From Brevirhabdus sp. (lineage in GTDB: Bacteria; Pseudomonadota; Alphaproteobacteria; Rhodobacterales; Rhodobacteraceae), in contig JAGXFH010000052.1 of NCBI GenBank assembly GCA_024637315.1, positions 168,079-232,078 of the forward strand: a stretch of DNA of 64,000 nucleotides. Reading direction: 5' to 3'. A program made the position numbers and the translations under genes. This document shows, in pieces, positions 53,295 to 61,302 of this stretch. The notes beneath the pieces are model-generated. The model worked only from the letters and a program-made list of their open reading frames with translations, was not told the DNA's origin and searched no databases. Within the stretch, counting starts at the first letter, position 1. Each line of letters opens with the position of its first letter.

Positions 53295-53437
53295 AGCCGC
53301 GCAGGGCCGGCTGAAAACGACCAACCCGTCCTTTCTGATCCGCGTTGCACAATGAATATGTCGCCCGAGGAAAAGCGAATGGTCGGTTTCGAAATCCTTG
53401 AGCCCTGCTTCTTATCGGGAAAGGTACTTCAGAACGG

Positions 53438-53455
53438 CCGGGGGAAGTCCCCCGG
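53438..53455. terminator. Hairpin between convergent yeeE and metallo-hydrolase genes
   Basis: CCGGGGGA (53438-53445) and TCCCCCGG (53448-53455) are perfect 8-bp arms with a 2-nt centre, flanked by GAAC/GTTC that may extend pairing. It lies between two convergent stops, as a bidirectional terminator would. No U-tract. Confidence 0.45.
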
Positions 53456-53467
53456 TTCGGCCAGGAT

Positions 53468-54421
53468 TTATTCCCACTCCATCTGTTCGTAAACTCGACC
53501 GGCGTTCTTGGTGGCCAATTCCTCGAACGTGTCTAGATGGGCGAAGGGGGATTGATCGACGTAGTAGGCGTCAGTCAGATCGCCGCCCGCATCGATATGC
53601 GCGCGAATCTGGCCGCGCAAGTACTCGAGATAGCCCTTCGTATAGCGGCGCACCTGGTCCATGTTGGTTGGGTGGCCGTGGCCGGGGATCACGTAGGTCG
53701 CCTCCAGCGCCTCGAATTCCGTATCCCACGTTTCGAGCCAATCCAACGTGATCGTTTCGGGAAATATCGGCAACATCCGCTCGTGGAAGGCCATGTCGCC
53801 CGAGATCACGAGGCTTTGCGCGGGCAGCCAGACGACGATGTCGCCGGGGCTGTGCGCGGGGCCAAGGTGGCGAGCCTCGATGCGATAGTCGCCCATTTCG
53901 ACGATGTACTCTTCGCTGAAGGTCTCGGTCGGCAGAACCACCTCGGTTCCCTCTGCACGTTCCCTGGTGATGCGGCGGGCGGCCTCCAGTGATGTGCCGC
54001 CATAGGTCTCGATCTCGTGCAGCGCGTCTTCGTGCGCGATGACGGGAACGCCCTGTTCCACCCAGTAGGAGTTGCCCAGCATCGCGTGGCCCTGGCCGTT
54101 TTCGTTGAACACCAATGTGACCGGCTGATCGGTGATCGCCCTGATCTCGTCATGCAGGGCCTTTGCCAGCCCGTAGGAGGCGCCGCCATTGATGACGACC
54201 ACACCTTCGCCGGTCACGATGAAGCTGAGGTTATTGTTGTGGCCCGCGTTCTCGTAGGTTGGCGGCGCGGTCGCGCCAATGGCGGACCAGACGCCGGGAA
54301 TGAACTCCACTGGCTTCGAGTAGAGCAGCGAGCCGGGATATTGATCGGGGATATCCTCGCTGGCCAGGGTCGTGCTGGCGGCGAAGAGGGCGGCCGCGAT
54401 GAGGATTGCGCGCGTCATCAT
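53468..54421 (-). CDS. Exported metallo-beta-lactamase-fold protein with degenerate metal motif
   Basis: A 317-residue protein with a signal peptide (about 1-21, ending STTLAS). Fold and spacing are those of MBL hydrolases of the SoxH/quinoprotein-relay group: NNNLSFIVTGEGVVVINGG, GPAHSPGDIVVWLP, ISGDMAFHERMLP and YVIPGHGHPT. The key HxHxDH motif, however, reads NENGQGHAMLGN, so two metal-site His and the Asp are replaced. The later His (AHSPGD), Asp (GDMAF) and His (GHGHP) remain. It may bind a single metal or have another role. It starts 2 bp after the next MBL gene's stop, so they form one operon. Confidence 0.88.
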   Translation of the reverse strand: MMTRAILIAAALFAASTTLASEDIPDQYPGSLLYSKPVEFIPGVWSAIGATAPPTYENAGHNNNLSFIVTGEGVVVINGGASYGLAKALHDEIRAITDQPVTLVFNENGQGHAMLGNSYWVEQGVPVIAHEDALHEIETYGGTSLEAARRITRERAEGTEVVLPTETFSEEYIVEMGDYRIEARHLGPAHSPGDIVVWLPAQSLVISGDMAFHERMLPIFPETITLDWLETWDTEFEALEATYVIPGHGHPTNMDQVRRYTKGYLEYLRGQIRAHIDAGGDLTDAYYVDQSPFAHLDTFEELATKNAGRVYEQMEWE

Positions 54422-54423
54422 GT

Positions 54424-55338
54424 TCAGACCTCCGGCACGAAACTGTAGGCGCCGTTGGCGCGTTCCACCCGTCCTAACCCGCCACCCGGCAGGTGAAATC
54501 CAACCAGCGCCATCTTGTCAGTCGCCAATTGGTCGAGAAGCCGCAGCCGCGTCGCGATGCCCATTTCAACATCCTGATCCGACCCGCTGGGCCAATCAGG
54601 GCGGGCGAAGGCCAGGTGACCGTTACCGATTGCATCGCCCACGATCATCACCGCCTCGGACCCTTTGCGGACTTCAAAGGACATGTGGCCCGGCGTGTGT
54701 CCGTTGCTTGCGTGGGCCATGATGCCGGGCACTACCTCTTGCCCGCCGGTGAAAAACTCGATTCGGTCCTCGATGGTGGCCAGCCGCCGCGCGGCGCCGA
54801 CGGCAAAGCTGGCGCGCGCCTCGCCGATCGTGTCCACGGTGGCGGGATCGGTCCAGTAGTCCCATTCCGTCTGTCCGATCATGTGCCTGGCATTGGTGAA
54901 TATCGGATCGTTGAAATCGTCGAGCACACCCCAAAGGTGATCGGGATGAGCATGGGTAAAGATCACGTGTGTAATGTCGTCCGGCGACAGGCCTGCTGCA
55001 TCCAGCGCGTCAGGCAGTTTCCCGGCGCTCGGCATGAAAGCATGGCCCGAGCCGGCGTCGAAAAGCACCGTGCGCTCGCCATCCTGCAGAAGGGTAAGGT
55101 TGCAGGGCGGCTCCATCATTTCGCCGGAGATGCCATGCTCTGCCAGAATCGGTGCGGCCTTTTCCGGGTCCAGATCGCCCAGAAGGAATTCGCGTGGCAG
55201 CACGAGATTGCCGTCACTCAACGTGGTGAGCGTGGCGGTGCCGAGCGTGGTCTGGGTCGCTGTGAGGCCCATGCGGGGCATACCGCAAATCGCGCCTGCC
55301 GCCGTGGCCCCCAGCATCCTGCGTCGGGTGAAGTTCAT
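54424..55338 (-). CDS. Tat-exported metallo-beta-lactamase-fold hydrolase (intact motif)
   Basis: A 304-residue enzyme with a Tat signal (TRRRMLGATAAGAICG). FTHAHPDHLWGV is a complete HxHxDH metal motif, with further ligands in NGHTPGHMSFEV, IVGDAIGNGH and the final GFHLPGGGLGRVE. Such enzymes hydrolyse esters, lactones or thiol compounds; in sulfur loci they are often SoxH-like. It is the first gene of a two-gene minus-strand unit with the degenerate MBL protein, and convergent with yeeE. The substrate is unknown. Confidence 0.9.
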   Translation of the reverse strand: MNFTRRRMLGATAAGAICGMPRMGLTATQTTLGTATLTTLSDGNLVLPREFLLGDLDPEKAAPILAEHGISGEMMEPPCNLTLLQDGERTVLFDAGSGHAFMPSAGKLPDALDAAGLSPDDITHVIFTHAHPDHLWGVLDDFNDPIFTNARHMIGQTEWDYWTDPATVDTIGEARASFAVGAARRLATIEDRIEFFTGGQEVVPGIMAHASNGHTPGHMSFEVRKGSEAVMIVGDAIGNGHLAFARPDWPSGSDQDVEMGIATRLRLLDQLATDKMALVGFHLPGGGLGRVERANGAYSFVPEV

Positions 55339-55659
55339 GATGCCCTCCCTGAAATTCTAATTCCTGAATACGATGCAGGGAGCAACGCCGAAAAACAAGC
55401 GCTATTCCCCGAGCGTTGGAAGGAGAACCCGCTTTTGCCGCCATTGGCATTTTGGGGTTCAAGAGGCTCGGTTGCACAAATCCGGTCAGGGATTGGTCTG
55501 GAGAATCCAGGCAACTGGTTGAGGCGCATGATCGAACCGACACCCCCGCCCTTGTCTCTTGAGGATCTGCGACAAGGTAGCGGGCAGACGAGACCCCGAC
55601 CCGCCCTTGGGCAGTGCCACAAGACGTCATCTGCGTCGATATCGCCAAAGGCTAGTATA
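55339..55659. other. Upstream region of the metallo-hydrolase operon, no gene supported
   Basis: A 321-bp stretch up to the IS21 debris. It presumably contains the promoter for the two metallo-hydrolase genes, which I could not pinpoint. The open frames crossing it show no recognisable product. Confidence 0.4.
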
Positions 55660-56016
55660 TTAGATGACGGTGATTGAAATGCGCTTGTAGCATTTGCTGA
55701 TCAGATGGAACCGAAGCTGGCCGCCGGTCTGAGAAAATGGAAGGTAACCGAGTTCATCGTTGAGCAGGGAGTCCAAACGGAAGACCTGGTCCGAAGTTCG
55801 GCCTTGCAGATCGACGCGGGCTTCAAAATCGAGTTTTTCGACCAGGTCGACGACGTCGAAGAACCTCCCGCGGCGCTCATTTCGGATGGAGGTCCTTGTG
55901 ATGCTGACGGCAAGGTGGGTTTTGCCAGTGCCTGCGCCACTTGAGAACTGCAGTGCAAGATCAGTCGACGGTCGCCGCGGGACAGCGCTGCTGCGGGCCG
56001 AGTTAAAGTCGCGCAT
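55660..56016 (-). mobile_element. IS21-family istB (ATPase helper) remnant
   Basis: The minus frame contains GAGTGKTHLAVSI (Walker A), RGRFFDVVDLVEKLDFEAR and LLNDELGYLPFSQTGGQLRFHLIS, which are hallmark IstB segments. The start and the last third are missing and the Walker B region is damaged, so it is not functional. With the istA piece just to its right it marks a former IS21 insertion between the sulfur genes and the uxu locus. Confidence 0.8.
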
Positions 56017-56062
56017 TTTTGCCCATTTTTTTGAAAGCAGGGAGGGTGGTGATATTTATACC

Positions 56063-56140
56063 GTGGATTTGAATTTGACGGTTCGTCTGGCTTGTGCCGA
56101 CGGCATGAGCCAGCGAGCGGCGGCGCGTCATCAGGGCACG
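56063..56140 (+). mobile_element. IS21-family istA (transposase) N-terminal remnant
   Basis: From GTG 56063 the plus strand reads VDLNLTVRLACADGMSQRAAARHQG, matching the helix-turn-helix start of IS21 IstA transposases. Homology fades after some 25 codons. It is divergently oriented from the istB remnant, so the original element was rearranged as well as truncated. Confidence 0.65.
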
Positions 56141-56213
56141 CGTCACCGGCATATGGGCGACGGCTCAAACTCCGGCGCCGGCAAGAGCAAGTGGTCGCAG
56201 CCCTATTGGGTCG

Positions 56214-57692
56214 TCAGCTCGTCACTGACGATGCTTCAGCACGTATGGCAGAGTGCATTTCCTCCACGAGCATCAGGTGCAGCTTTTCGGTCAGTGCTGA
56301 CCGCCAGGTCATGTCTGTTGTCAGGACTTCGGGAAAAACGCCGGGCAACGCCATGATGTTTGACACGAGCGCCTCTGCGGTGGTGGCATGCCGGACAGCC
56401 TCCGCTATTGCGTCCTGCTTCGGGTCTTGCAAGGCATAGGTGCTTCCGGCTTCGGTCTTGCAGAGCATATAGCGGATCCAAGCTGCCGTAGCGAAGGCAA
56501 AAGCAGACAGGTCTTGCCCGGAGAACAGCGCCTCGGCTGCCGGGGCGAAGATACGTTGCGGCAGTTTTTCGGTGCCGTCCATGGCGATCTGGTATGTCTT
56601 GTGCCTGAGATGCGGGTTGGCGAACCGTTCCGCCAGCGCGTCGGCGTAGGCATCGTAATCGACCCCGACCAACGGCGACAGGCTGCGCGCGGCGGCGTCA
56701 AGATGGCGGCGCACCAGCCGCGACAGATCGGGATCCAGCATGACGTCGGCTACGGTTTCCAGACCGACCACAAAGCCGGCATAGGCCAGCATGGAATGGG
56801 TGCCGTTGAGCATTCGCAGCTTCATCTTCTCATAGGCGCGCACGTCATCGACCATCAGCGCGCCGGCCGATTCCCATCCGGGGCGACCGGTGGGAAAGCG
56901 GTCTTCGATGACCCATTGGCTGAAGGCCTCGGTTTCGACGGCAGCCGCGTCGTGCCGCCCGGTCATCTTCGCGGCGGCGCGCCGGGTGTCGTCGGTCGCG
57001 GCCGGTGTGATGCGATCGACCATGGTGGCGGGAAAGGCGACCTCGGCCGAGATATGGTCGAGGAGGTGCGGCGCGGCGCGTCGGGCGAAATCGAGCAGCA
57101 GGCCGCGGATCGCCGGGCCGTTCTCAGGCAGGTTGTCGCAGCACAGCACGGTGAACGGCGCGACCCCCGCAGTCCGGCGCGCACCAAGCGCCTGCACCAG
57201 CAGTCCCGCGACACCGACCGGGTTTTGGGGGTCGGCAAGGTCATGGGCAATGGCGGCATGGGTGGGATCGACGCTGCCGGTCGCGCGGTCGATTCCATAG
57301 CCCTTTTCCGTTACTGTCAACGTCACGATCCGGGTTTCGGGCGCGGCGAGTGCGGCGGTCACATCGGCGCGGTCCGTGTGCAGGCAAAGCGCCTTTGCGA
57401 TAGATGCCATGATGCGCGCGCGGCTGCCCTGAGCGCTGCGCTCGATCAGTGTGAATAGCCCGTTCTGCGGATTGAGCTGCGCCGCCGGTTCGGCGCTGCG
57501 CAGGCTGACACCCGCGATCCGCCAGTCGCCGCCGCGTAAGCCAAGCGCCGCGTCGGTATAGGCGGCCTGATGCGCCTTGTGAAACGCGCCCAGCCCCAGA
57601 TGAACGATTCCAACCCCGTGCGCGGTCGGCTCATAGCCGGGTTGGCAAACGCTGTCTGGCAGTCCGCCGAGGTTTGACAGGCGTTGGGTCAT
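56214..57692 (-). CDS. uxuB: Mannitol dehydrogenase-family oxidoreductase, fructuronate reductase-like
   Basis: A 492-residue polyol-type dehydrogenase. IVHLGLGAFHKAHQAAYTD is the NAD-binding start and KMKLRMLNGTHSMLAYAGFVVG contains the catalytic Lys region, with VAFPATMVDRITP typical of the UxuB/MtlD family. UxuB interconverts D-fructuronate and D-mannonate. Its ATG overlaps the uxuA stop (ATGA), so the pair is coupled; this fixes the assignment better than sequence alone, which could also fit mannitol dehydrogenase. The stop is just inside the IS21 debris boundary. Confidence 0.92.
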   Translation of the reverse strand: MTQRLSNLGGLPDSVCQPGYEPTAHGVGIVHLGLGAFHKAHQAAYTDAALGLRGGDWRIAGVSLRSAEPAAQLNPQNGLFTLIERSAQGSRARIMASIAKALCLHTDRADVTAALAAPETRIVTLTVTEKGYGIDRATGSVDPTHAAIAHDLADPQNPVGVAGLLVQALGARRTAGVAPFTVLCCDNLPENGPAIRGLLLDFARRAAPHLLDHISAEVAFPATMVDRITPAATDDTRRAAAKMTGRHDAAAVETEAFSQWVIEDRFPTGRPGWESAGALMVDDVRAYEKMKLRMLNGTHSMLAYAGFVVGLETVADVMLDPDLSRLVRRHLDAAARSLSPLVGVDYDAYADALAERFANPHLRHKTYQIAMDGTEKLPQRIFAPAAEALFSGQDLSAFAFATAAWIRYMLCKTEAGSTYALQDPKQDAIAEAVRHATTAEALVSNIMALPGVFPEVLTTDMTWRSALTEKLHLMLVEEMHSAIRAEASSVTS

Positions 57693-58897
57693 GCCACCCG
57701 CTTCGCGCTGAGCGCGGCGATCACACCGCGCAATTCGGCCAGTCCCTTGAGCCGCCCGATGGCCGGATACCCCGGCTGAGCCTTGCGGCCGTGATCGTCA
57801 AGAATGTCCTGCCCGTGATCGGGGCGGAACGGTATCGACCAGTCGGCGCGGCCTTCGGCGCGTCGGCGGGCTTCCTCTGCCAGCACGGCATCGATGAGAG
57901 CGACCATATCGGTGTTGCCCGACAAGTGTTCGTCTTCGAAGAACGAGCCGCGGATGGCAACGGATTCGCGCCTGACATTGCGCAAGTGCAGGAAATGCAC
58001 GCGCTGGCCCAGGCGTTGCATCATGCCGGGCAGATCATTGTCGGGGCGCGCGCCCAGCGAACCCGAACACAAGGTGATGCCATTCGCCGGGCTGTCCACC
58101 GCCAGCATGATCGCGCGATACTGCTCTTCGGTAGACATGATGCGCGGCAGACCCAGCAACGGGAATGGCGGATCGTCGGGATGGCAGCAGAGCCGAAGCC
58201 CCAGTTTTTCGGCGGTGGGCACGACCTCTGACAGGAAATCAACAAAGTGCGCGCGCAATTGTTCTTCAGAGATGGCGTCATATTCGGCCAGATGCTGGCG
58301 CACGTCATCCAAAGTAAAACGTTCGGCCGCGCCTGGCAGGCCAAAGACCACATTGCCGGCAAGAGACTTCTTGTCGTCGTCGCTCATGGCATCGGCGCGT
58401 CGGGCGGCCTGGTCGCGGATTGCATCGTCGTAATCCTGCTCGGCACCGGAGCGGGCCAGGATATGAAGATCGAACGCGGCGAAATCGAGCAGATCGAAGC
58501 GCATGCAGGTGGCGCCGTTGGGCCGCCGCCAGGCAAGATCGGTGCGCGTCCAGTCGAGCACCGGCATGAAGTTGTAGCAGATAACGTCGATGCCCGCGTC
58601 GGCGAGATGGTGCAGCGATTTGCGCCATGCCTCGACATGGGCGCGCCAATCTCCCTTCTTTTTCTTGATATCTTCCGAGACGGGCAGGCTCTCGACCACA
58701 TCCCATACCAGCCCCGATGGCGTGCCGTCCCGCATCGTCGCCACTTCAGCCTGTCGGCGGGCGATTTCGTCTGGCGGCCAGACCGCACCGGTGGGCACGT
58801 TGTGAAGCGCTGTCACGATCCCTTCCGCACCGGTCTGCGCAACGTCATCAATCGAGACGAGATCGCGCGGACCGAACCAGCGCCAAGCTTGTTTCAT
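57689..58897 (-). CDS. uxuA: Mannonate dehydratase
   Basis: A 402-residue UxuA, dehydrating D-mannonate to 2-keto-3-deoxygluconate (KDG). WRWFGPRDLVSIDDVAQTGAEGIVTALH is the characteristic start, CCHPDDPPFPLLGLPRIMST the metal-site region, and HLRNVRRE with PFRPDHGQDILDD the later ligands. GGAGGA is 7 nt upstream of ATG 58897. First gene of the uxuAB unit, divergent from a GntR-family regulator. Length agrees with the family (about 394). Confidence 0.95.
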   Translation of the reverse strand: MKQAWRWFGPRDLVSIDDVAQTGAEGIVTALHNVPTGAVWPPDEIARRQAEVATMRDGTPSGLVWDVVESLPVSEDIKKKKGDWRAHVEAWRKSLHHLADAGIDVICYNFMPVLDWTRTDLAWRRPNGATCMRFDLLDFAAFDLHILARSGAEQDYDDAIRDQAARRADAMSDDDKKSLAGNVVFGLPGAAERFTLDDVRQHLAEYDAISEEQLRAHFVDFLSEVVPTAEKLGLRLCCHPDDPPFPLLGLPRIMSTEEQYRAIMLAVDSPANGITLCSGSLGARPDNDLPGMMQRLGQRVHFLHLRNVRRESVAIRGSFFEDEHLSGNTDMVALIDAVLAEEARRRAEGRADWSIPFRPDHGQDILDDHGRKAQPGYPAIGRLKGLAELRGVIAALSAKRVA

Positions 58898-58998
58898 GGC
58901 AGAATCCTCCAAATGGTTCTAGATCTTTAATAACACTCCTCAAACTTGAATGGTAGTATGGAAGTATGATAGCGAGTCTGCATGGAGGATGGCGAATC

Positions 58999-59745
58999 AT
59001 GACTGTGCAGGAAGCCACAGGCTTCACGTTGGATGCGACTAGGTCGATCACGCCGCAGATCCATCATTATCTGCGTGATCGCATCATCCGTAACGACGTA
59101 AAGCCGGGTGACCGCATTTCGGAATCCGAGATTGCGCGGGTTTGCGATGTCAGCCGCCAGCCCGTGCGCGAGGCCTTCATCAAGCTTGCCGAACAGGGGC
59201 TTCTTGCGGTGCGGCCACAGCGTGGCACCATCGTCAGCAAGATCGCCTATTCCGCCGTGCTTGATGCCCGGTTCCTGCGCGAAGCGATCGAGGCTGATTT
59301 CGTTTCTATACTTGCCCAGACACCCGACCCGGCGTTGATCCGGGAACTGCGGGCCCAGATTGTCGCCCAAAAAAAGCTTGGTCAATCCGACCCGGTGGCG
59401 TTCTGCGTGCGCGATGACGGTTTTCACCGCACACTTGCAGATGCGGCAGGCAAGGGCGGCGCGTGGAAGCTGCTGGAAGGGTTGAAATCGCAGATGGACC
59501 GGGTGCGGTTCCTGTCGCTTGGTGATTTCCCGATGCCGAAGCTGATCGAGCAGCATGAAGACATCGTGAACCGTATCGAACGAGGGGACCGGATTGGCGC
59601 AAATGCCGCGATCCGCGTGCATCTGCGTGAGATCCTTCACGATCTGCCCCGCATAAGTGCGGCATATCCAGAATTTTTCGACATGCCGGCGGGGGATGTT
59701 CCCGCGCCGGTCAATGCACCTATCCAAGGAGGAGAGAAGACATGA
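58999..59745 (+). CDS. GntR-family (FadR/FCD subfamily) regulator of the uxu-TRAP locus
   Basis: A 248-residue repressor. The winged helix is RDRIIRNDVKPGDRISESEIARVCDVSRQPVREAFIKLAEQGLL in parts, followed by an all-helical FCD ligand domain with FLREAIEADFV, DDGFHRTLADAAG and EQHEDIVNRIERGD, which carry the metal-binding Asp/His residues. ATG 58999 has GGAGG 10 nt upstream; ATG 58966 is an alternative. It is divergent from uxuAB and overlaps the TRAP binding-protein gene by four bases (ATGA), so it is placed to control both sides in response to a hexuronate or hexonate, like UxuR. Confidence 0.9.
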   Translation: MTVQEATGFTLDATRSITPQIHHYLRDRIIRNDVKPGDRISESEIARVCDVSRQPVREAFIKLAEQGLLAVRPQRGTIVSKIAYSAVLDARFLREAIEADFVSILAQTPDPALIRELRAQIVAQKKLGQSDPVAFCVRDDGFHRTLADAAGKGGAWKLLEGLKSQMDRVRFLSLGDFPMPKLIEQHEDIVNRIERGDRIGANAAIRVHLREILHDLPRISAAYPEFFDMPAGDVPAPVNAPIQGGEKT

Positions 59746-60713
59746 CATTCAACTGGAAAAGACCGGTACTTGCCGCAGCCATCGCCGCAGTGACGGCCGT
59801 TCCCGCGCTGGCGCAGGAAATGACGCTGAAGCTGGGGCACCTTGCCAATGAGGACAATCCTTGGCATCTGGCGTCGGTAAAATTCGGCGAGGAACTTGCC
59901 GCGCTGACCGACGGGCGGATCACCGTCGAGGTGTTTCCCAATGAATCCCTTGGCAAAGAAATCGACCTGATCAACGGCATGCAGCTTGGCACCGTCGACA
60001 TGACGATCACCGGCGAAAGCCTGCAGAACTGGGCACCGATGGCGGCCCTTCTGGCGGTGCCCTATGCTTATAAATCGATCAAGCACATGGACGAGGTTGC
60101 AAGTGGCGAGATCGGCGATCAGATCAAGGCACAGATCGTCGAAAAGGCCCAAATCCGCCCGATCGCCTATTTCGCCCGCGGCTCGCGCAACCTGACGTCG
60201 AACCGACCGATTGCTCATCCTGACGATCTGGACGGGCTGAAAATGCGTGTGCCGAACGTGCCGCTTTTTGTCGACGTCTGGAAGGCGCTTGGCGCAAATC
60301 CCGGCCCGATGGCCTTCTCGGAAGTGTTCACATCATTGCAGAACGGCACCATAGACGCGCAGGAAAACCCGCTTGCGCTGATCCGGTCCGCCAGCTTCTA
60401 TGAGGTGCAAAGCCATGTCAACCTGACCGAGCATGTGCGGTCCTGGATCTATCTGACCATCGCCGAACAGACTTGGCAGAAACTGTCGGAAGACGACCGC
60501 GCCGCCGTCATGGCAGCCGCGGAGAGCGCCCAAGCCTATGAACGTGGGCTGTTCGGGGACAGCATTGCCGCGGACCGCGCTTTTCTGGAAGAAAAAGGCA
60601 TGACCTTTGTCGAGGTGGACGGCGCTGCCTTCCAAGCCGCGGCGAAAGATGCGGTGCTGGCGAATGTCAACGACGAGATCAAGCCAATCGTCGAAGACTT
60701 GTTCGCGCAGTAG
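59742..60713 (+). CDS. TRAP transporter substrate-binding protein (DctP family)
   Basis: A 323-residue periplasmic solute receptor with a signal peptide (about 1-24, ending ALAQE). LKLGHLANEDNPWHLASVKFGEELAALTDGRITVEVFPN is the family start, and RGSRNLTSNRPI with LKMRVPNVPLFVDVWKALGANPGPMAFSEVFTSLQNGTIDAQEN, here in parts, includes the carboxylate-binding Arg. TRAP receptors in uxu loci usually bind glucuronate, galacturonate, mannonate or gulonate. It overlaps the regulator gene and is followed by a strong hairpin. Confidence 0.94.
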   Translation: MTFNWKRPVLAAAIAAVTAVPALAQEMTLKLGHLANEDNPWHLASVKFGEELAALTDGRITVEVFPNESLGKEIDLINGMQLGTVDMTITGESLQNWAPMAALLAVPYAYKSIKHMDEVASGEIGDQIKAQIVEKAQIRPIAYFARGSRNLTSNRPIAHPDDLDGLKMRVPNVPLFVDVWKALGANPGPMAFSEVFTSLQNGTIDAQENPLALIRSASFYEVQSHVNLTEHVRSWIYLTIAEQTWQKLSEDDRAAVMAAAESAQAYERGLFGDSIAADRAFLEEKGMTFVEVDGAAFQAAAKDAVLANVNDEIKPIVEDLFAQ

Positions 60714-60736
60714 GATCGCCGCCCAACCAGACAGAT

Positions 60737-60766
60737 CCGGCACCGCGCAGTTGTGCGCGGTGCCGG
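60737..60766 (+). terminator. Strong intra-operon hairpin between dctP and dctQ genes
   Basis: CCGGCACCGCGC (60737-60748) and GCGCGGTGCCGG (60755-60766) are perfect 12-bp arms with a 6-nt loop, followed by GAATTTC. It follows the TRAP binding-protein stop by 23 bp and most likely stabilises or partly terminates the message so that binding protein is made in excess. Confidence 0.7.
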
Positions 60767-60795
60767 GAATTTCATCCACACGGTGAGGCGCCGGA

Positions 60796-61299
60796 ATGCG
60801 ACGTGTCGAAAAACTGATTGCTCTGGTGACAGTTCTGGCCCGGTTGGGCACGGGGCTGTCCTTTGCCGTTCTGATCGGCGTCGTGACGATCCAGGTGGTC
60901 GGGCGCTTTACCGATGCCGCGCCTGTCTGGACAGAAGAACTGACCCGATATGCGCTGCTCTTTACCGTAGCTTTCGGGGCGGGATTGGCGCTGCGCACCG
61001 GTGACCTGGTGAATGTCGATGTGATCTGCGAGTCGCTGCCCGGCCGGGCGCCTTGGGTGCTTCGGCTGGTTGCGGCGACCGCAACGGCCGGGCTGGCCTT
61101 GTATCTGCTTCCCCATGCCTGGCGCTATGTGAGCATCGGCAAGATGCAGACCTCGCCTGCACTTGGGCTACGGATGGATTTCGTGCATGTCACGGTGTGG
61201 CTCATGCTGCTGCTTTTGGCGCTGTTCGCGCTGATGCGCATTGTCGGAATGCTGAGTGGCTCTGAAAATGGCATGCCGCTGAAACCCGAAGAGGACTAG
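60796..61299 (+). CDS. TRAP transporter small permease (DctQ family)
   Basis: A 167-residue protein with four transmembrane segments, the small membrane subunit of the TRAP importer. RFTDAAPVWTEELTRYALLFTVAFGAGLALRTGDLVNVDV matches the DctQ core, in which the W-x-E-E motif lies between helices 1 and 2. It is followed by the large permease after 3 bp. GAGG is about 10 nt upstream of the start. Confidence 0.93.
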   Translation: MRRVEKLIALVTVLARLGTGLSFAVLIGVVTIQVVGRFTDAAPVWTEELTRYALLFTVAFGAGLALRTGDLVNVDVICESLPGRAPWVLRLVAATATAGLALYLLPHAWRYVSIGKMQTSPALGLRMDFVHVTVWLMLLLLALFALMRIVGMLSGSENGMPLKPEED

Positions 61300-61302
61300 G
61301 CA

